Program-made: the position numbers and the translations under genes
Shown: positions 10,135 to 21,181 of the stretch, piece by piece
Layout: the number at the start of each line of letters is the position of its first letter
How positions within the stretch are numbered: the first letter of the stretch is position 1
Notes under the pieces: model-generated
Seen by the model: only the letters and a program-made list of their open reading frames with translations
Told to the model about the DNA's origin: nothing
Database searches by the model: none
DNA from: Enoplolaimus lenunculus
Taxonomy: Eukaryota > Nematoda > Enoplea > Enoplida > Thoracostomopsidae
Direction of reading: 5' to 3'
Length of the DNA: 64,000 nt
NCBI GenBank assembly: GCA_030248215.1
Contig: JASANG010000796.1
Location: 124,001 to 188,000, forward strand

Positions 10135-13100
10135 ACAAGCACTTTGTTCAGTAGGTTAAAATACAAAAATTTTACGCGAGAACTGAAATTGAAACTGGTT
10201 GCCCGCGTTGATGTAAAATTCAAATCAAACAGACAGTTGTATAAATATTAAACATTTTGAGTATTAATTAAATGACGCTTGCCATAAAAAATGAAACTGT
10301 AAAATGGTTCTCTTTAGATCCGTAACAACCATAGGTGTAGCCTAAAAAATGCTGATTAAATATACATACGTAGGTACCTAATAATGTTCAATAGCTAATA
10401 CTTTCATGAAACGAACTATGTACGCAAAATCAAAGAGAACGAATGAGAAAAAAACAACTCGGCCTGGAAAAAATACCGCAAACAGACAAGTTTGTTGAAA
10501 CGATAGACGGACATAATCTACGGTGCTCTGGGCACGTAACGGGCGTTTTATGGCCAAAGGCAATCAAGCAGCCTAACTTGATGTTAGATATATAGTCTCA
10601 TTTTAGGTTTTGTGCCATAAAAAAGCTCACACGCGATACGACCCAGAAAATAGGATTATTTAGGGTTTGTTCAACGTGCGCATGTGTTGCACATGATCCG
10701 GTATACTTTGATACGCACAACACAAATGTAGCCCGGGGGTTCATGTGCCAAATCCATGGACACGTTTGGAATTTTTGCTCAGGGGTTTTAGATTCGGTAT
10801 CAGAGTGCAATTGAAGTAACAGCGTTCAAAATATTTTTACAACGCAGCGCCTATTTTCAAATACTGGATACGCCCATGACGTGCAAGGCTAAAATTGAAT
10901 AGTAGTAAAAGTACACATTAAAATGGTTCGTTAAAAAGGTTTCATTGGTACCAAATAGCAGTGGTTTGCATTGAGACTGCTGACTTAAACCACACACAAA
11001 AAGTATTTCTGAATTTATTCAGAAAAGTTTTTTCTGTGTCAAATCTGAAAAGTTTTTTCTAATATTTAAGACAATTTTTCTAAAAATAACAGGAAAACGT
11101 TTATTTTCAGACTTTATTTCAAAACTTTTTTGAAAAGTATTCTGTTTTATAACAGAAATACATTTCAAGTGCACCTTGCTAATTATATTTCTAAATGTAA
11201 GAAATTTTTTCTTAAATATCAGAAATATTATTTTGAGTGCATGATATCAGGATATGGATTGACGGAAAAATAATAACATTGAAAGATTTATACTTCAATA
11301 TCCGTTTTCTACTTTATGTTTTCGTTACCTTGGTTATTATCCGTTTCCGTTTGTGTTACTGTTACCGTTCGTTTATACCCTGCTTGCCAAACACATATCA
11401 TCCATTCTTGATTCTGTTTAGTGACTGCATGTGCATCGTAAATTGTAAGCATAAAGAAGATGATGCAGTTTTTTAACGTGTAGCGCCTCACGTCATGTAT
11501 AGTGTCACCGTAACTTGTACGCTGCTTAAACTTTACGTTTATAAGATTGAGCCCAAACCTGAACCCTAAAATAAACATATTGCTCTATATCCTTCCTAAT
11601 CCTTTTTCGCTATTCGTTTTTCAATTTTTTGTCGTTTTCGTGCTTCCATCTCGCTTTATGTTCTGACCTATAAGCCGTTAAATCCGTTCTAGTGTTCAAA
11701 AATTTTCGACAGTTTAAGCATCCCAATGGTGCCTTTAATCTGTTTTGGCTGACGTAAATTATTCTATCGATATTTTTTAGCGTCATATTTTGATTATTAT
11801 TTTGCATATTTAGTAGCAAGCAGACGACAATATTGTTTTAGTAGTTAGTTATCTATTTATTCATCTATGACCTGTATTCTTAAACGCATGACCGGTCTTG
11901 GTAACTGGGACGCCCGAACCTGGTGGGGTTCCACAAGCGTGGTATGTGGGTAAGAATTTTTACTCGACCCGCGAATTACTCACGCAAATAAAATTTTTTA
12001 CCCGCGAGTACTTATACCCGCGCAAAAAACATCTACCCGACACCCGCGATTTTACCCGCGCCTGAAGATAAATCAGCAGTTTAATGATCGCAGGTGATTT
12101 GAACTGACAACAGCATATGTTTTTCGCTTTAAAACTTAAAACTTTGACGCGTGTAAAAAACGGTAAAGTTCCAACTTTGGATCCCATAGAGACAAAATTT
12201 TATACACGTTGGATTTGTACCTTTGCGCTCAAACGGCAGTCCTCTAAAAGCGGCACTCAACGGCAACACTATTACCATGACGTGTTAGAAAATGTGTAAT
12301 GAACACGTAGTTTCCAACGACAAACGAGGGCTATGCCCCACCCGCATTGTTACTCAGCGAATGTTGAAGAAATTTTCGTGAGCGAAACGAGCCAGTAAAC
12401 ACATGTTTTTTGTATAAATTATAATGTATAAAATCTTAGTTTGAAATAGTCCTGTTGCGTTAAATATGCTAAAAGCGTACATTTGTGTACCCAACGGATT
12501 GCTTAGCGGTATCAGTTGGGAAATGTAAGACCCTCTCCAGATTAGACGGTTCCGAGTCGTATTCATATATGTATCTTGTAGTACCAAACTCATGCAATTG
12601 TATATTGTACCATTGTAGCGAAAAGTTTGCATGGTTGTGGCCTGCGTAGCTCAATGGTTAGAGCAGCGGACCGATAATCAGTGCGTTCTGGGTTCGAGAC
12701 GCACCTCATCAGCAGCAAAATTTTCGTGAAGGGCTCTATATGGTAGGCGTAACTTAGAATTACAACAGCGGGTTTCTGACAAAAGTAAACAAAGCCTCGC
12801 AAGTGGAACAAGAGCTAGAGAAAGTAGACGCCTTTTGCATTAGATCCCAGGATAAGCTTTCAATTTTGGAGGCCTTTCGGCCTTGAATTGATGTGTTTAA
12901 GGTGTGCCCAGATCAGCCGTTCTCAAATGTGTGCCACGCCACCGTCAGGTTGTCGTCAGGTCTTCTTATTTTTTAAAATAGTGTATGCTCAGCTTCGACA
13001 GCTAGTGCAGTTTGTGCTTAATTAAGCCACTCTGTGCAGAATTTTAGATCAGCAGGATGGTAAGGTACTACACATAGTTAAGAACGCGGCTCTAGAATAC

Positions 13101-13643
13101 TGTTCACGTGACCGTAACAATGATCAATCTTGAAGAAGCAATTAAATCACGGGTCGCAGGCGGTAAACTTATAGCCAGTGACCGGTGTAGGAACTTCAGA
13201 TAAGCGAGACTGCGTGATAAGTAATATATTTTGATAAAAATTGGCAAGTGAAGCGGATTAGAAGCAAAACGCAATTTTAGTACAAAATCTTAACGACAAC
13301 TTTTGGTTTCGATCTCTGTGGCGAGGGGAGAAGCTTGGCTTGAAACGGGCCCCCCCTTGGATCCGACATGGGCTACAACTTATTTTACTTACGATGCGAA
13401 TTTGCAGCGTACGCTAAATTAGAGATAACACAATCTCTTGGGTTAGTTTACAACGTTTTATGTAGAATTAGAATAAAATTTAATTTCGTTAAAAGCAGCA
13501 TCGGAACGTCAAATAATAAACGCGGACTTTTTGATGTGCTAATATTCAAAATGTCAGCTAAAAAGGAACGAGATACCAAAAATATAATATTAGTAAAATC
13601 CTGTCGCTCGGATAGTTCAAAGCATACTAATTCAAAGTAACAG
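10135..13643. other. Gene-free stretch
   Basis: No supported gene. 10990-11230 is a run of degenerate TTTTCTGAAA-like words. 11270-11400 carries CCGTTTCCGTT words ending in TTTATACCCTG, a hAT-like element end read on the minus strand. 11950-12060 has an irregular series of ACCCGCGA words. 12641-12712 is tRNA-like (listed separately). Confidence 0.4.
12641..12712 (+). repeat. tRNA-like sequence, possibly tRNA-Ile-derived
   Basis: It has a good A box (GTAGCTCAATGGTTAGAGC, with a perfect 4-bp D stem GCTC/GAGC), a GATAAT word in the anticodon position and a B box (GGGTTCGAGAC). The T stem and acceptor stem do not pair properly by eye and the 3' side runs on without a matching acceptor strand, so I call it a tRNA-derived repeat. 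A decayed tRNA gene is the alternative. Confidence 0.45.
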
Positions 13644-13857
13644 GGCCAATGTATATTGAGAACAGGGCCGTAACAGTTGCATATTAAACATATTCTTAAG
13701 CCTCAGCTTAAGCCTAAGCGTAAGAACGAGCTTATAAGTAGCTAAGTCAAAACCTAAACCTAAACCTAAAGCCTAAACAAAAAATTAGTCTAAACCTTAA
13801 GCTTAATCTATTGCAGTCCCACAGAAAAGCCTTCAGCCTCAGGCCTTTCCACGTGCC
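13644..13857 (+). mobile_element. TTAGGC-bearing MITE, copy 3 (decayed)
   Basis: It starts GGCCAATGTATATTGAGAAC and then AGGGCCGTAACAG, has an interior of decayed CCTAAG units (13690-13800) and the family word AAAATTAGTCTAAA, and ends near ...TTTCCACGTGCC. The target duplication is no longer clear. Confidence 0.65.
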
Positions 13858-14371
13858 TAATACTGTAACAAATTTTTATATAGGTAGGTATAAAGAGTAA
13901 CAAACATTGCTTAATGCTGGCACACTGTCACCCTGTTATTCGTTTTACCCAAAAGGTCCCCTTGCAAACACCATACCTTAATATAGCGGCGATGCCCTAG
14001 ATCACTTAATAGATTAAAATCATAAAATGTGACCAGAACCATATATGTTGAATAATTTATAAATAAAGTTTGCAGCATATATTAATTTTTAAAATTCCAA
14101 AAACCTAATTAATTTTTGTAAAAGCTGTTTTGGACAATTTTAGTTCAAAAGTTTGATATTGCATTTATATTATTATGCGTTATGCAATGGTAAACAACGT
14201 AGATGACGTGAGGCAGAAGATGTATAGGGTTGACGTTGTTTTTTAACGCCAAGCCTAACGCGTAGTGACAAAGAACATGCGTTAGCCAAGCGAAATATGA
14301 AGTAAGAGTGGCGAACTAATGTAATTGTGTGTAATGCAGCAAAAATTGTGACATGTATACGCAAATTTGGA

Positions 14372-14513
14372 AAGACCAGGAGTGGAATGTTATTCTGTGG
14401 GACTGGAATTGAGTAAGCTTATGCTGCAGTCTCTCTTTGCTTTGCGTTAGGCTTTGGCTTAACCTTATGAATATGTTTATACTGCTGTGCCGCCCTTGTT
14501 CAATACATTGGTT
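14372..14513 (-). mobile_element. TTAGGC-bearing MITE, copy 4 (reverse, decayed)
   Basis: It carries the family layout in reverse: GGAATGTTATTCTGTGGGAC on the left, then GGCTTTGGCTTAACC words, then ATATGTTTATACTGCTGTGC and a decayed GTTCAATACATTGG end. Only a few hexamer units remain. Confidence 0.55.
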
Positions 14514-14744
14514 CAAGTTATTGTGGAAGATGCATAAAAAATGCGTTCGAAGGCTACTTGCCTGTGAATGTTAGATTGCAACTAAAATAGTGGCACGCAC
14601 CAAGGCCTTAAAGCTTGCCCAACCACAAAGACAGTGCATCCTGAAAGTTGGACCTGTCGACACGTAAAGTTGCCGAACAAAACAAAAATAAACCATGAAG
14701 TTAAAACAACAGAGAAGAATCAGTTTCAACTCATTTCTGAAATA

Positions 14745-15184
14745 CTATAATGACCCGAATAAGAGGGGGACGGATACTTATTTGGCCTCTCCAGAGGATA
14801 CCCTCCTTGTTATTGGGTTACGGACTGTTATTTATTTTTAACCCACGCTCCGCCGCCCTTCGTTACTGATATATATCCGGTACTGCAATTATCCGTTGAA
14901 TTAAACGTTTATTTGTCTTGCGTCAGTAGCTTGAGCGATTATGCAAGGTTATACTTAAGAATGTATTTTCAAAATTTAAGTACTCTTTAAAGTTTCTAAC
15001 TCAAATTATTTGGTCCTGGAGTCATAGATGCGCTACAATTGGGGTTAATTGACATTTATAGGCTCTAATTAGGGTTTAAAGACTCTATCCGCTAACGGAC
15101 TCTTATTAGGGATACGGACTCTATTGATTCGGACTCAAAATGGGAAACCCTATTATTTCCCCCCTCTTATTCGGGTCAATACAG
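14745..15184 (+). mobile_element. TA-target MITE, copy B (440 bp)
   Basis: The ends are CTATAATGACCCGAATAAGA and the inverse of CTGTATTGACCCGAATAAGA. TA lies immediately outside both ends (14743-14744, 15185-15186). The interior is about 90% like the copy at 54881-55325 and has no coding capacity. The structure fits a MITE mobilised by a Tc1/mariner-type transposase; that assignment rests on the TA duplication alone. Confidence 0.85.
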
Positions 15185-15186
15185 TA

Positions 15187-18100
15187 TTATAATAATAGTT
15201 GTATTTGTAGTATTGTTCGCTTTAAGAAATTGTGGTTTGATTAACCATCGCTTCTTGGAAACCAGAATATATTCCCGGTGTCCCTCTTAAACGAGTCCTA
15301 GGCCGCTGATGCTAAAACATACTAACAGTGGCGTAGCCGGGATTTCATCTTGGGAGAGATTAATGTCATAAAAATGTTTCTCAAAGGTAAATACGTAAGT
15401 TATTTGTCCAAAACTTTCGGGACCGGAAATATCAGCATGAAACTATTGCTTCAATTTAAGATTGGTTTAAATGTGACGTCAAAATGTGCCACAGCTTAAT
15501 TTATCACTTTAAACTAACTGCTTCAGCAAGCGTGGTATATTGCATATTGACGAAAAGTAAGCAGATGGCAATGGTGTGTTCCCTTAAGAAAATTAGGCTT
15601 CGCTTGGTACTAAATGAATACTACGCACGACTTTAACAATGCGATACACTTAAACATACCGTTTGTTTAGTTTTACAATCTACGGTTGCTTTAGTTTTAG
15701 AAAGAAAATTTGCGTTAAGATATTGAAAAGAAGAAAGCGACGTGAAAACTTTAAAGCAAAGTACAAAAAATGCCGTATATAAATTGATAAGCTCAACTGT
15801 ATGCATGTGGTTTGGCTTGTAATTTGGATGCCTCACTTGAGAAGCAATACAACAAGTAAAATTCCGTGCAAAATATATTCGGTCCAAATCTTGCCATTAT
15901 AAAAAATTATCATTTGTACAGACTCTGTGACGATACGTCATTTTTGCACAGCGGGCTACTAACAACATAGTTCTACTTTAAATTTTTGGCAGAACGTCAA
16001 TTTCTTCAACTGATAAACAATTTGCAGTTTGAACCAATTAACCTGGTAAGCGACTGAGCCAATGCCAACTTTAATGATCGACCACAACTCTTTCATTTTA
16101 ATCGGCAACCAAATGGAATATATTTTCTTAAATGACATTTCAAGGCCTCAACTTAATAATATATATCTTACTTTTGTTCACTCTATACTATGCACAGTGA
16201 GTGAGCATGCAAACTAAGCAGAAACTGTAACACATGAGAGTCAAATATAGGATTACCGTTTACCGGATGGGGGTCAAAGGACTGAAACTGGGGGACTTTT
16301 TTCTAAAACTAAGGTTTTTGGCTTCGAATTTTTGCACAAAAGTACTGCAACAAATTTCCATTTAAAATAGCTAAACCAAAAACCAAAAAAATTTGGTATA
16401 AGACATGATACTCGGCGATAATGATTGTAAAATTTGTATCCCGGAAATTTCGCATTTTAATAGAGATGACCTTCAGGCCGTTACAAAAAAATGAAATTAT
16501 AAATTCTATAAAAATTTCATTTTTTTTATATTTTACAAGACAATTTTATAAAGTTTGGTCCACTCTAGTTATTTCACAAAAAACAGTCTGAAATCGACCG
16601 TACTAATACATATTTTATATAAAACGATCAGTGCACAAAACGCAAGCCGCAAGCATTTGTTATTTCGGAATGACTTAATAGTGTTTTCAGGTACCAAAAT
16701 AAAAATGTGTAACCGTCTTGAAACAGGGCCTTTCTTGCAGACCCATTCCAGGAAGGTCAAGGAGGCGCAGCCCTTCCAGGAAAAATTTTGGTTCCACCTA
16801 ACAATGTTCAACCTTGCTTGTAAGTCATCGAAAACCTTGTATCCCCGTCTTGAAAAATGTTTCGCTCACCTTTCATGGTGATCTGGCTACATTATTTATT
16901 TACGAGTATATAATATTTATCAAATTATATTCACGAAAACACTAGACTTCATAAAAACATGCCTAGCCTAATATCTACGGTGTGGAAATTGAGAATGATG
17001 TCAATCTATTATATACCTGTAAAACAGGATGTGCAAATCTAATTTAATTCACTGTCGTCCGTCAACGATTGGGTTTTGGTCATTTTTTCCTGTTTTTCAA
17101 ATTGTATTCTAAAATTTACTGAACTATAAACTAAATGGTAATTACACATTCTTGCCTAAAATTATATCTAAAAAGCGTTAAAAGAATAAGTCATATTTTT
17201 CTATATGCATACATTTACCAATGCATAACGGTATTTCTGCCGAGGTCTGCCTATGGCTATAGCTCATGTAGATTTTTTGCCTGAGGATGGTTATGCAAAT
17301 TCGGTAGCAAAATTGTTTCGTTGCGCGATTCATTGAGTTTATTTCTTGCTTTAGGAGACTTAAAAATTTTGTAGGTAAACTTTAAGTGAATTATTCTAAT
17401 TTGTAGCTTCACCACCATTATAGGTGCATAATTTTGTTTTAGCTGACATCTCCAAATCCAGCAAGCAACGTTTGTTGACCTCCGGCTCCGACCTCAGTTT
17501 TTTCCACCTCCGGTTGCACCCTGAAATATAAAGTTAGGCAATTTTTAAAGCATCATTGATCACCAGACTATGTATTAAAACAAAAGTATGGGAAAACAAA
17601 CTACAATTTTACCGGAACCAAATATTGTGTCTATTTTTAAGTTTTATCTCCAGTTATTTCATTATTAAAAGATTCAAACGTTGCAACTTGACACCCACAA
17701 TCTTTTCTTCCGGTAAAACGCGAAAAAAATTTCTGATGAATAACAAACAAATCAAGTTTTACCATTAATATTGCAATACCGCAAGGAAAAGTTCTCTCAA
17801 TGGAATTCAGGCATGAAGAGTGCTCACGAACAAAGCAAAGAAATAAATCAATCAACGATAATAGTGACATTACTTCTGGTCAAAAGTTAAGCACAGGGAA
17901 TTGCATGAAATGCGCTCATATATAAGCATTCGGGCTTGTTCATTTCTAAGTACTGCTCGCGTTAAAGAATCAAGTATATACTTTATACAAAATAATACAT
18001 TATTTTACTGCTGTTTACATTTTGGGGCCTCTTATGTACTCTCGTAATCATTCAACAATACTCAATGAAACAGGTGTAATTTTAAACAGCGCAAATATTC

Positions 18101-18272
18101 ACTACAATTTGTTTCTGCTAATTTGAAATTTTTTCATAGCTGTCAGCCGAGCTCGCATAGCAGTTCATCCAAAAGCAAGAAAGACTATATACGCCGGAGT
18201 GCGAAATACAAACGCAAGGCGAAAACCCAGATGCAATTTTAATGATTACTTGTAAGGTAGGCAGGAGCCTTA
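15187..18272. other. Gene-free stretch
   Basis: No exon passes a splice-and-frame check. About 17455-17522 carries the right end of a hAT-like element (ACCTCCGGTTGCACCCTG). An open frame at 16555-16881 is AT-rich, lacks splice context and resembles nothing I know. Confidence 0.4.
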
Positions 18273-19616
18273 TTATTTCTTCATAATATTTTCCGTTCTA
18301 TGAGTACAATATTTTATGGCTTCAAAAATGGAAATGAAACTGGTGTTCATGAATTCCGCGGCTGCTGTGCCACCGATATCGGTTGTTACTTTTTTGATCT
18401 CCAACGTTTTATGTTTGTTGAACAATTGATGGACTGAGAACTGGCAGATAGCACCTGCTACGACTTTTAGAGTCCTTGGAAAAATGCTAAAATAAGTTTT
18501 GGTCGCTTCAATTGTCGTTTTGCTCGCTGTTGCTAACACCTGGAAACGATGTAAGGCAATGACAGAGTTCCGATCAGGCTACAGGTATGTACGACATCCA
18601 GTATGATTGAATTAATGGGTTGTCTAAACTGTGTTATTGCGTTTGATAATAATCAGTTGTTATATTTTAGTCTGCGTTTCTAATCCAGTAGTAGACGGTC
18701 CGCATTCCGCTAAAATTATTGCATTGAAAATTTTCAGACTAATTTTCGGAAATGTGAGACAATGTTTGGCCACATTAATAATTCCTTTGACTTCAATATT
18801 AATTTTAATATATACCCACTTATTGCCGGAAACGCAAAATATGCAATATTTCTAATAAAAACATTTTTGCAATTAACTTGAAAAATACCTCGGTTTATAA
18901 CAGAAATATTTTCGTAAAAACTTTCGAAACAAAGATTCAAAATCATAGTATATATTTTTAAGCAAAGAAACGCTTTTTAGTTACTTTTAGATAACTTGTC
19001 TTAAATTTCGCAAACACTTTTCAATTTTGTCGCTGACAATATTTTTTTAATTTAAAATCCGAAAAACTTTTTAGTGTGTATTTAATTTGATGAGGCGAAA
19101 TATTTGCAGTGTAACCATTTAAAAAAACACGCTTTCGCCTGCGTATTTTGTCCCAATTCGTAATTGTAACATATAGCGAGTGCGTTCATATTTTATATAA
19201 TACAGTCAACTATTAAACAATCAAATACGTTCAAATATGGTATTCAGCGTCCAATTCAACGAACAGACTTTCTGGCTTATATTTGTGTATACATACATAG
19301 TCATAAGTGTTCATGGATTTAAAATTTCAACTCACATTGTATATTTGTTATTGTTCAATATAAAGCACGTTTACTAATGAACTAGCAGTGTCGCGGTTAC
19401 TTCGGTGTCCAATCGATACCCCAACTGACCCGTGAGTGGGGCTCTTTCATAATTATCACCGTTTGATCGCTTGACCAAGTGAATCAATTTTAGCAAAACA
19501 ATTCGGGAGAAATCCAGCTTAAGGGGTATGTTACAGCGTATGCCTCGTCCTAAGTCAGTGGTGGATCCCGAAATTTCTAGCAAACCTTTACTGGTTTCAA
19601 TACGCGTGCTTAGCAA
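18273..19616 (-). CDS. Candidate two-exon 3' end of an unrecognised minus-strand gene
   Basis: Two exon-like frames can be joined: about 19616-19401 (through codon GAA before GTAACC) and 18539-18273 (after TTTCCAG, ending in TAA). Both splice sites are phase 0. The second exon encodes 88 residues of mixed, protein-like composition (contains VVAGAICQFSVHQLF and a KKVTTDIGGTAAAEF stretch). The first contains GIRCNIPLKLDFSRIVLLKL. I recognise no family. The upstream acceptor is uncertain because the frame meets TAG just above 19616, and further exons were not found. It could also be two unrelated chance frames. Confidence 0.3.
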
Positions 19617-19682
19617 CTATTTCGATAGTGCGAGACTGCAAAGACACGCTGCGTTGAAATTGCACAAAGTTATTCAATTAGC

Positions 19683-19958
19683 AGGGTTCCAACCGGAGCT
19701 AGATTTTGTCGGAAGCAGAAACGGAAACGGAATAAAAAATTTTTTGTCGGAAGCGGAATCGGAATCGGAAACGGAATGTAAGTTTTAGCAAATACCATTA
19801 AAAGTAAGTGTATTACTTTTGTCGCCATATGCCAGTATGTATATATTATTGTTTACATTTTCATTAAAAATAGTTTGTATCTAACTTATGATGTTAACAC
19901 TAACAGAGTCCTGCGAATTCTCAGAGCTAGCCGGATCGGATTTCCGTTGGAACCCGGA
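19683..19958. mobile_element. hAT-like MITE with CAGGG end
   Basis: It begins CAGGGTTCCAACCGGAGC and ends TTTCCGTTGGAACCCG, its approximate inverse. The interior has GGAAACGGAAACGGAAT words shared with the other CAGGG elements in the window. The flanks share only ATTAG, so the target duplication is unclear. Confidence 0.6.
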
Positions 19959-20158
19959 TTAGTACCGTAGATTGATTTGCTGGGCACACCAAGAGCTCGT
20001 TCCCTTTGGTTGTTATATCAATTCGGTTACAAACATACCGTAGTCCTTCGCTTTTAATTCAATTCTGTTTCGGTAGCGTATTATCGTTTAAACAACTATA
20101 GTGTAGGTAGTCGTCATCATTTGTTTGTCAGTCTAGGTAGGAACCGGGACTTCAGATA

Positions 20159-20391
20159 TTTAAACTAATCAGACGGAAAAGCGAGCTTCCGGAGCGGGGA
20201 TCGAACTCTCAGCCTACGGATCTTTAAGCGAACACTACCACTGCGCCACGCAGTCCGCCTCGCCAACTGTATTTTTCGTGAACTATATGTGTCGACCGTA
20301 TGCTGCCAGCTAGCATACATACGGTGAGCTGCATTATATTTCATGTGCACATAACGTACAAGCATGTCTCACCTGCTTACATTGTCCAATA
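20159..20391 (-). repeat. tRNA-derived SINE, minus-strand copy
   Basis: On the minus strand it runs from GTAAGCAGGTGAGACATGC through a CAGCATACGGTCGACACATA word to a tRNA-like part with A box TGGCGCAGTGGTAG and B box GAGTTCGATCCCCGC, then a tail ending near TTCCTACCTAGACTG just beyond (about 20130). The same order of blocks recurs three times at 30370-31245. The internal Pol III-type boxes mark it as a SINE. Confidence 0.75.
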
Positions 20392-20634
20392 CTTTCAGCA
20401 GCCATGTGACGTAATACAAGCACGTAAACTAAAATATTTATATGATGTTTTCAATAATCGGCCTAATTCAGCAGCTAAACATTGTTGATAATTGATTCTT
20501 CAATTCATGATTTCTGCGGTTTGGCCGTGTTACCTCAATGACTGCTCGTTGTTATGTCGCTGTTTTTGTTATATTTTACACTGTACTGTTCACTATTGGT
20601 TTATGCGACGTAAGAAATTAAATATTGTATTTGA

Positions 20635-20797
20635 GGCCCATGTATATAGAACAGGGCCGGAAGAGTAGTATTAGCCCATTCCTAAGCCTTAGCCTAAGTC
20701 CAAAGCTAAACCTAAGCAAAAAACTTAGTCTAAAGCTTAAACTGACTCTATTAAAGCCCCTCCGGAAAACTATCCGGCCCTGTTCTATACATGGGCC
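20635..20797 (+). mobile_element. TTAGGC-bearing MITE, copy 5 (163 bp, best preserved)
   Basis: It begins GGCCCATGTATATAGAACAG and ends with its inverse, CTGTTCTATACATGGGCC. The perfect 8-bp target duplication GTATTTGA lies at 20627-20634 and 20798-20805. Between the ends are CCTAAG-type hexamers (four partly decayed units), then the family words AACTTAGTCTAAAGCTTAAA and CGGAAAACTATCCGGCC. This copy defines the ends of the family. Confidence 0.92.
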
Positions 20798-21181
20798 GTA
20801 TTTGATTGCAGTAGAAATGTTTACTTCATTGTGCAACACATAGTTTGTGCCGTAAATGTACATTGCTTTTCGAGGGTACTGTAATCGTTTCGAGTCAAAG
20901 CAATAAATAATTGTCAAAAAACAAAATAGTTCTATCAAATTAACCAATTGCAGCATATTTGTAACGAACAATTGCACGAGTTACCATTGATTTACAACTT
21001 ATGAACATGATAATAACTGAATTAGTTGTAATTTTAATATAATGGAAACTGAAAACAACATCGAGTTTTACCGGAAACAACGGAAATTGGCATCCGGCTA
21101 CACCTCGGTTATATGTATTTACGTTAAAATTAATGTTTCATCTCGTGATGTTTTACTGGACTGTGATTTAATTTTCTTCAG

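Noticed and set aside
12641-12712. A functional tRNA-Ile gene
   Set aside because: The D arm and B box are good, but the T and acceptor stems do not pair by eye.
18631-18855. A plus-strand signal-peptide exon for the Cys-rich gene
   Set aside because: The hydrophobic frame begins after TAA with no ATG, and the link to 21182 would rest only on a phase match.
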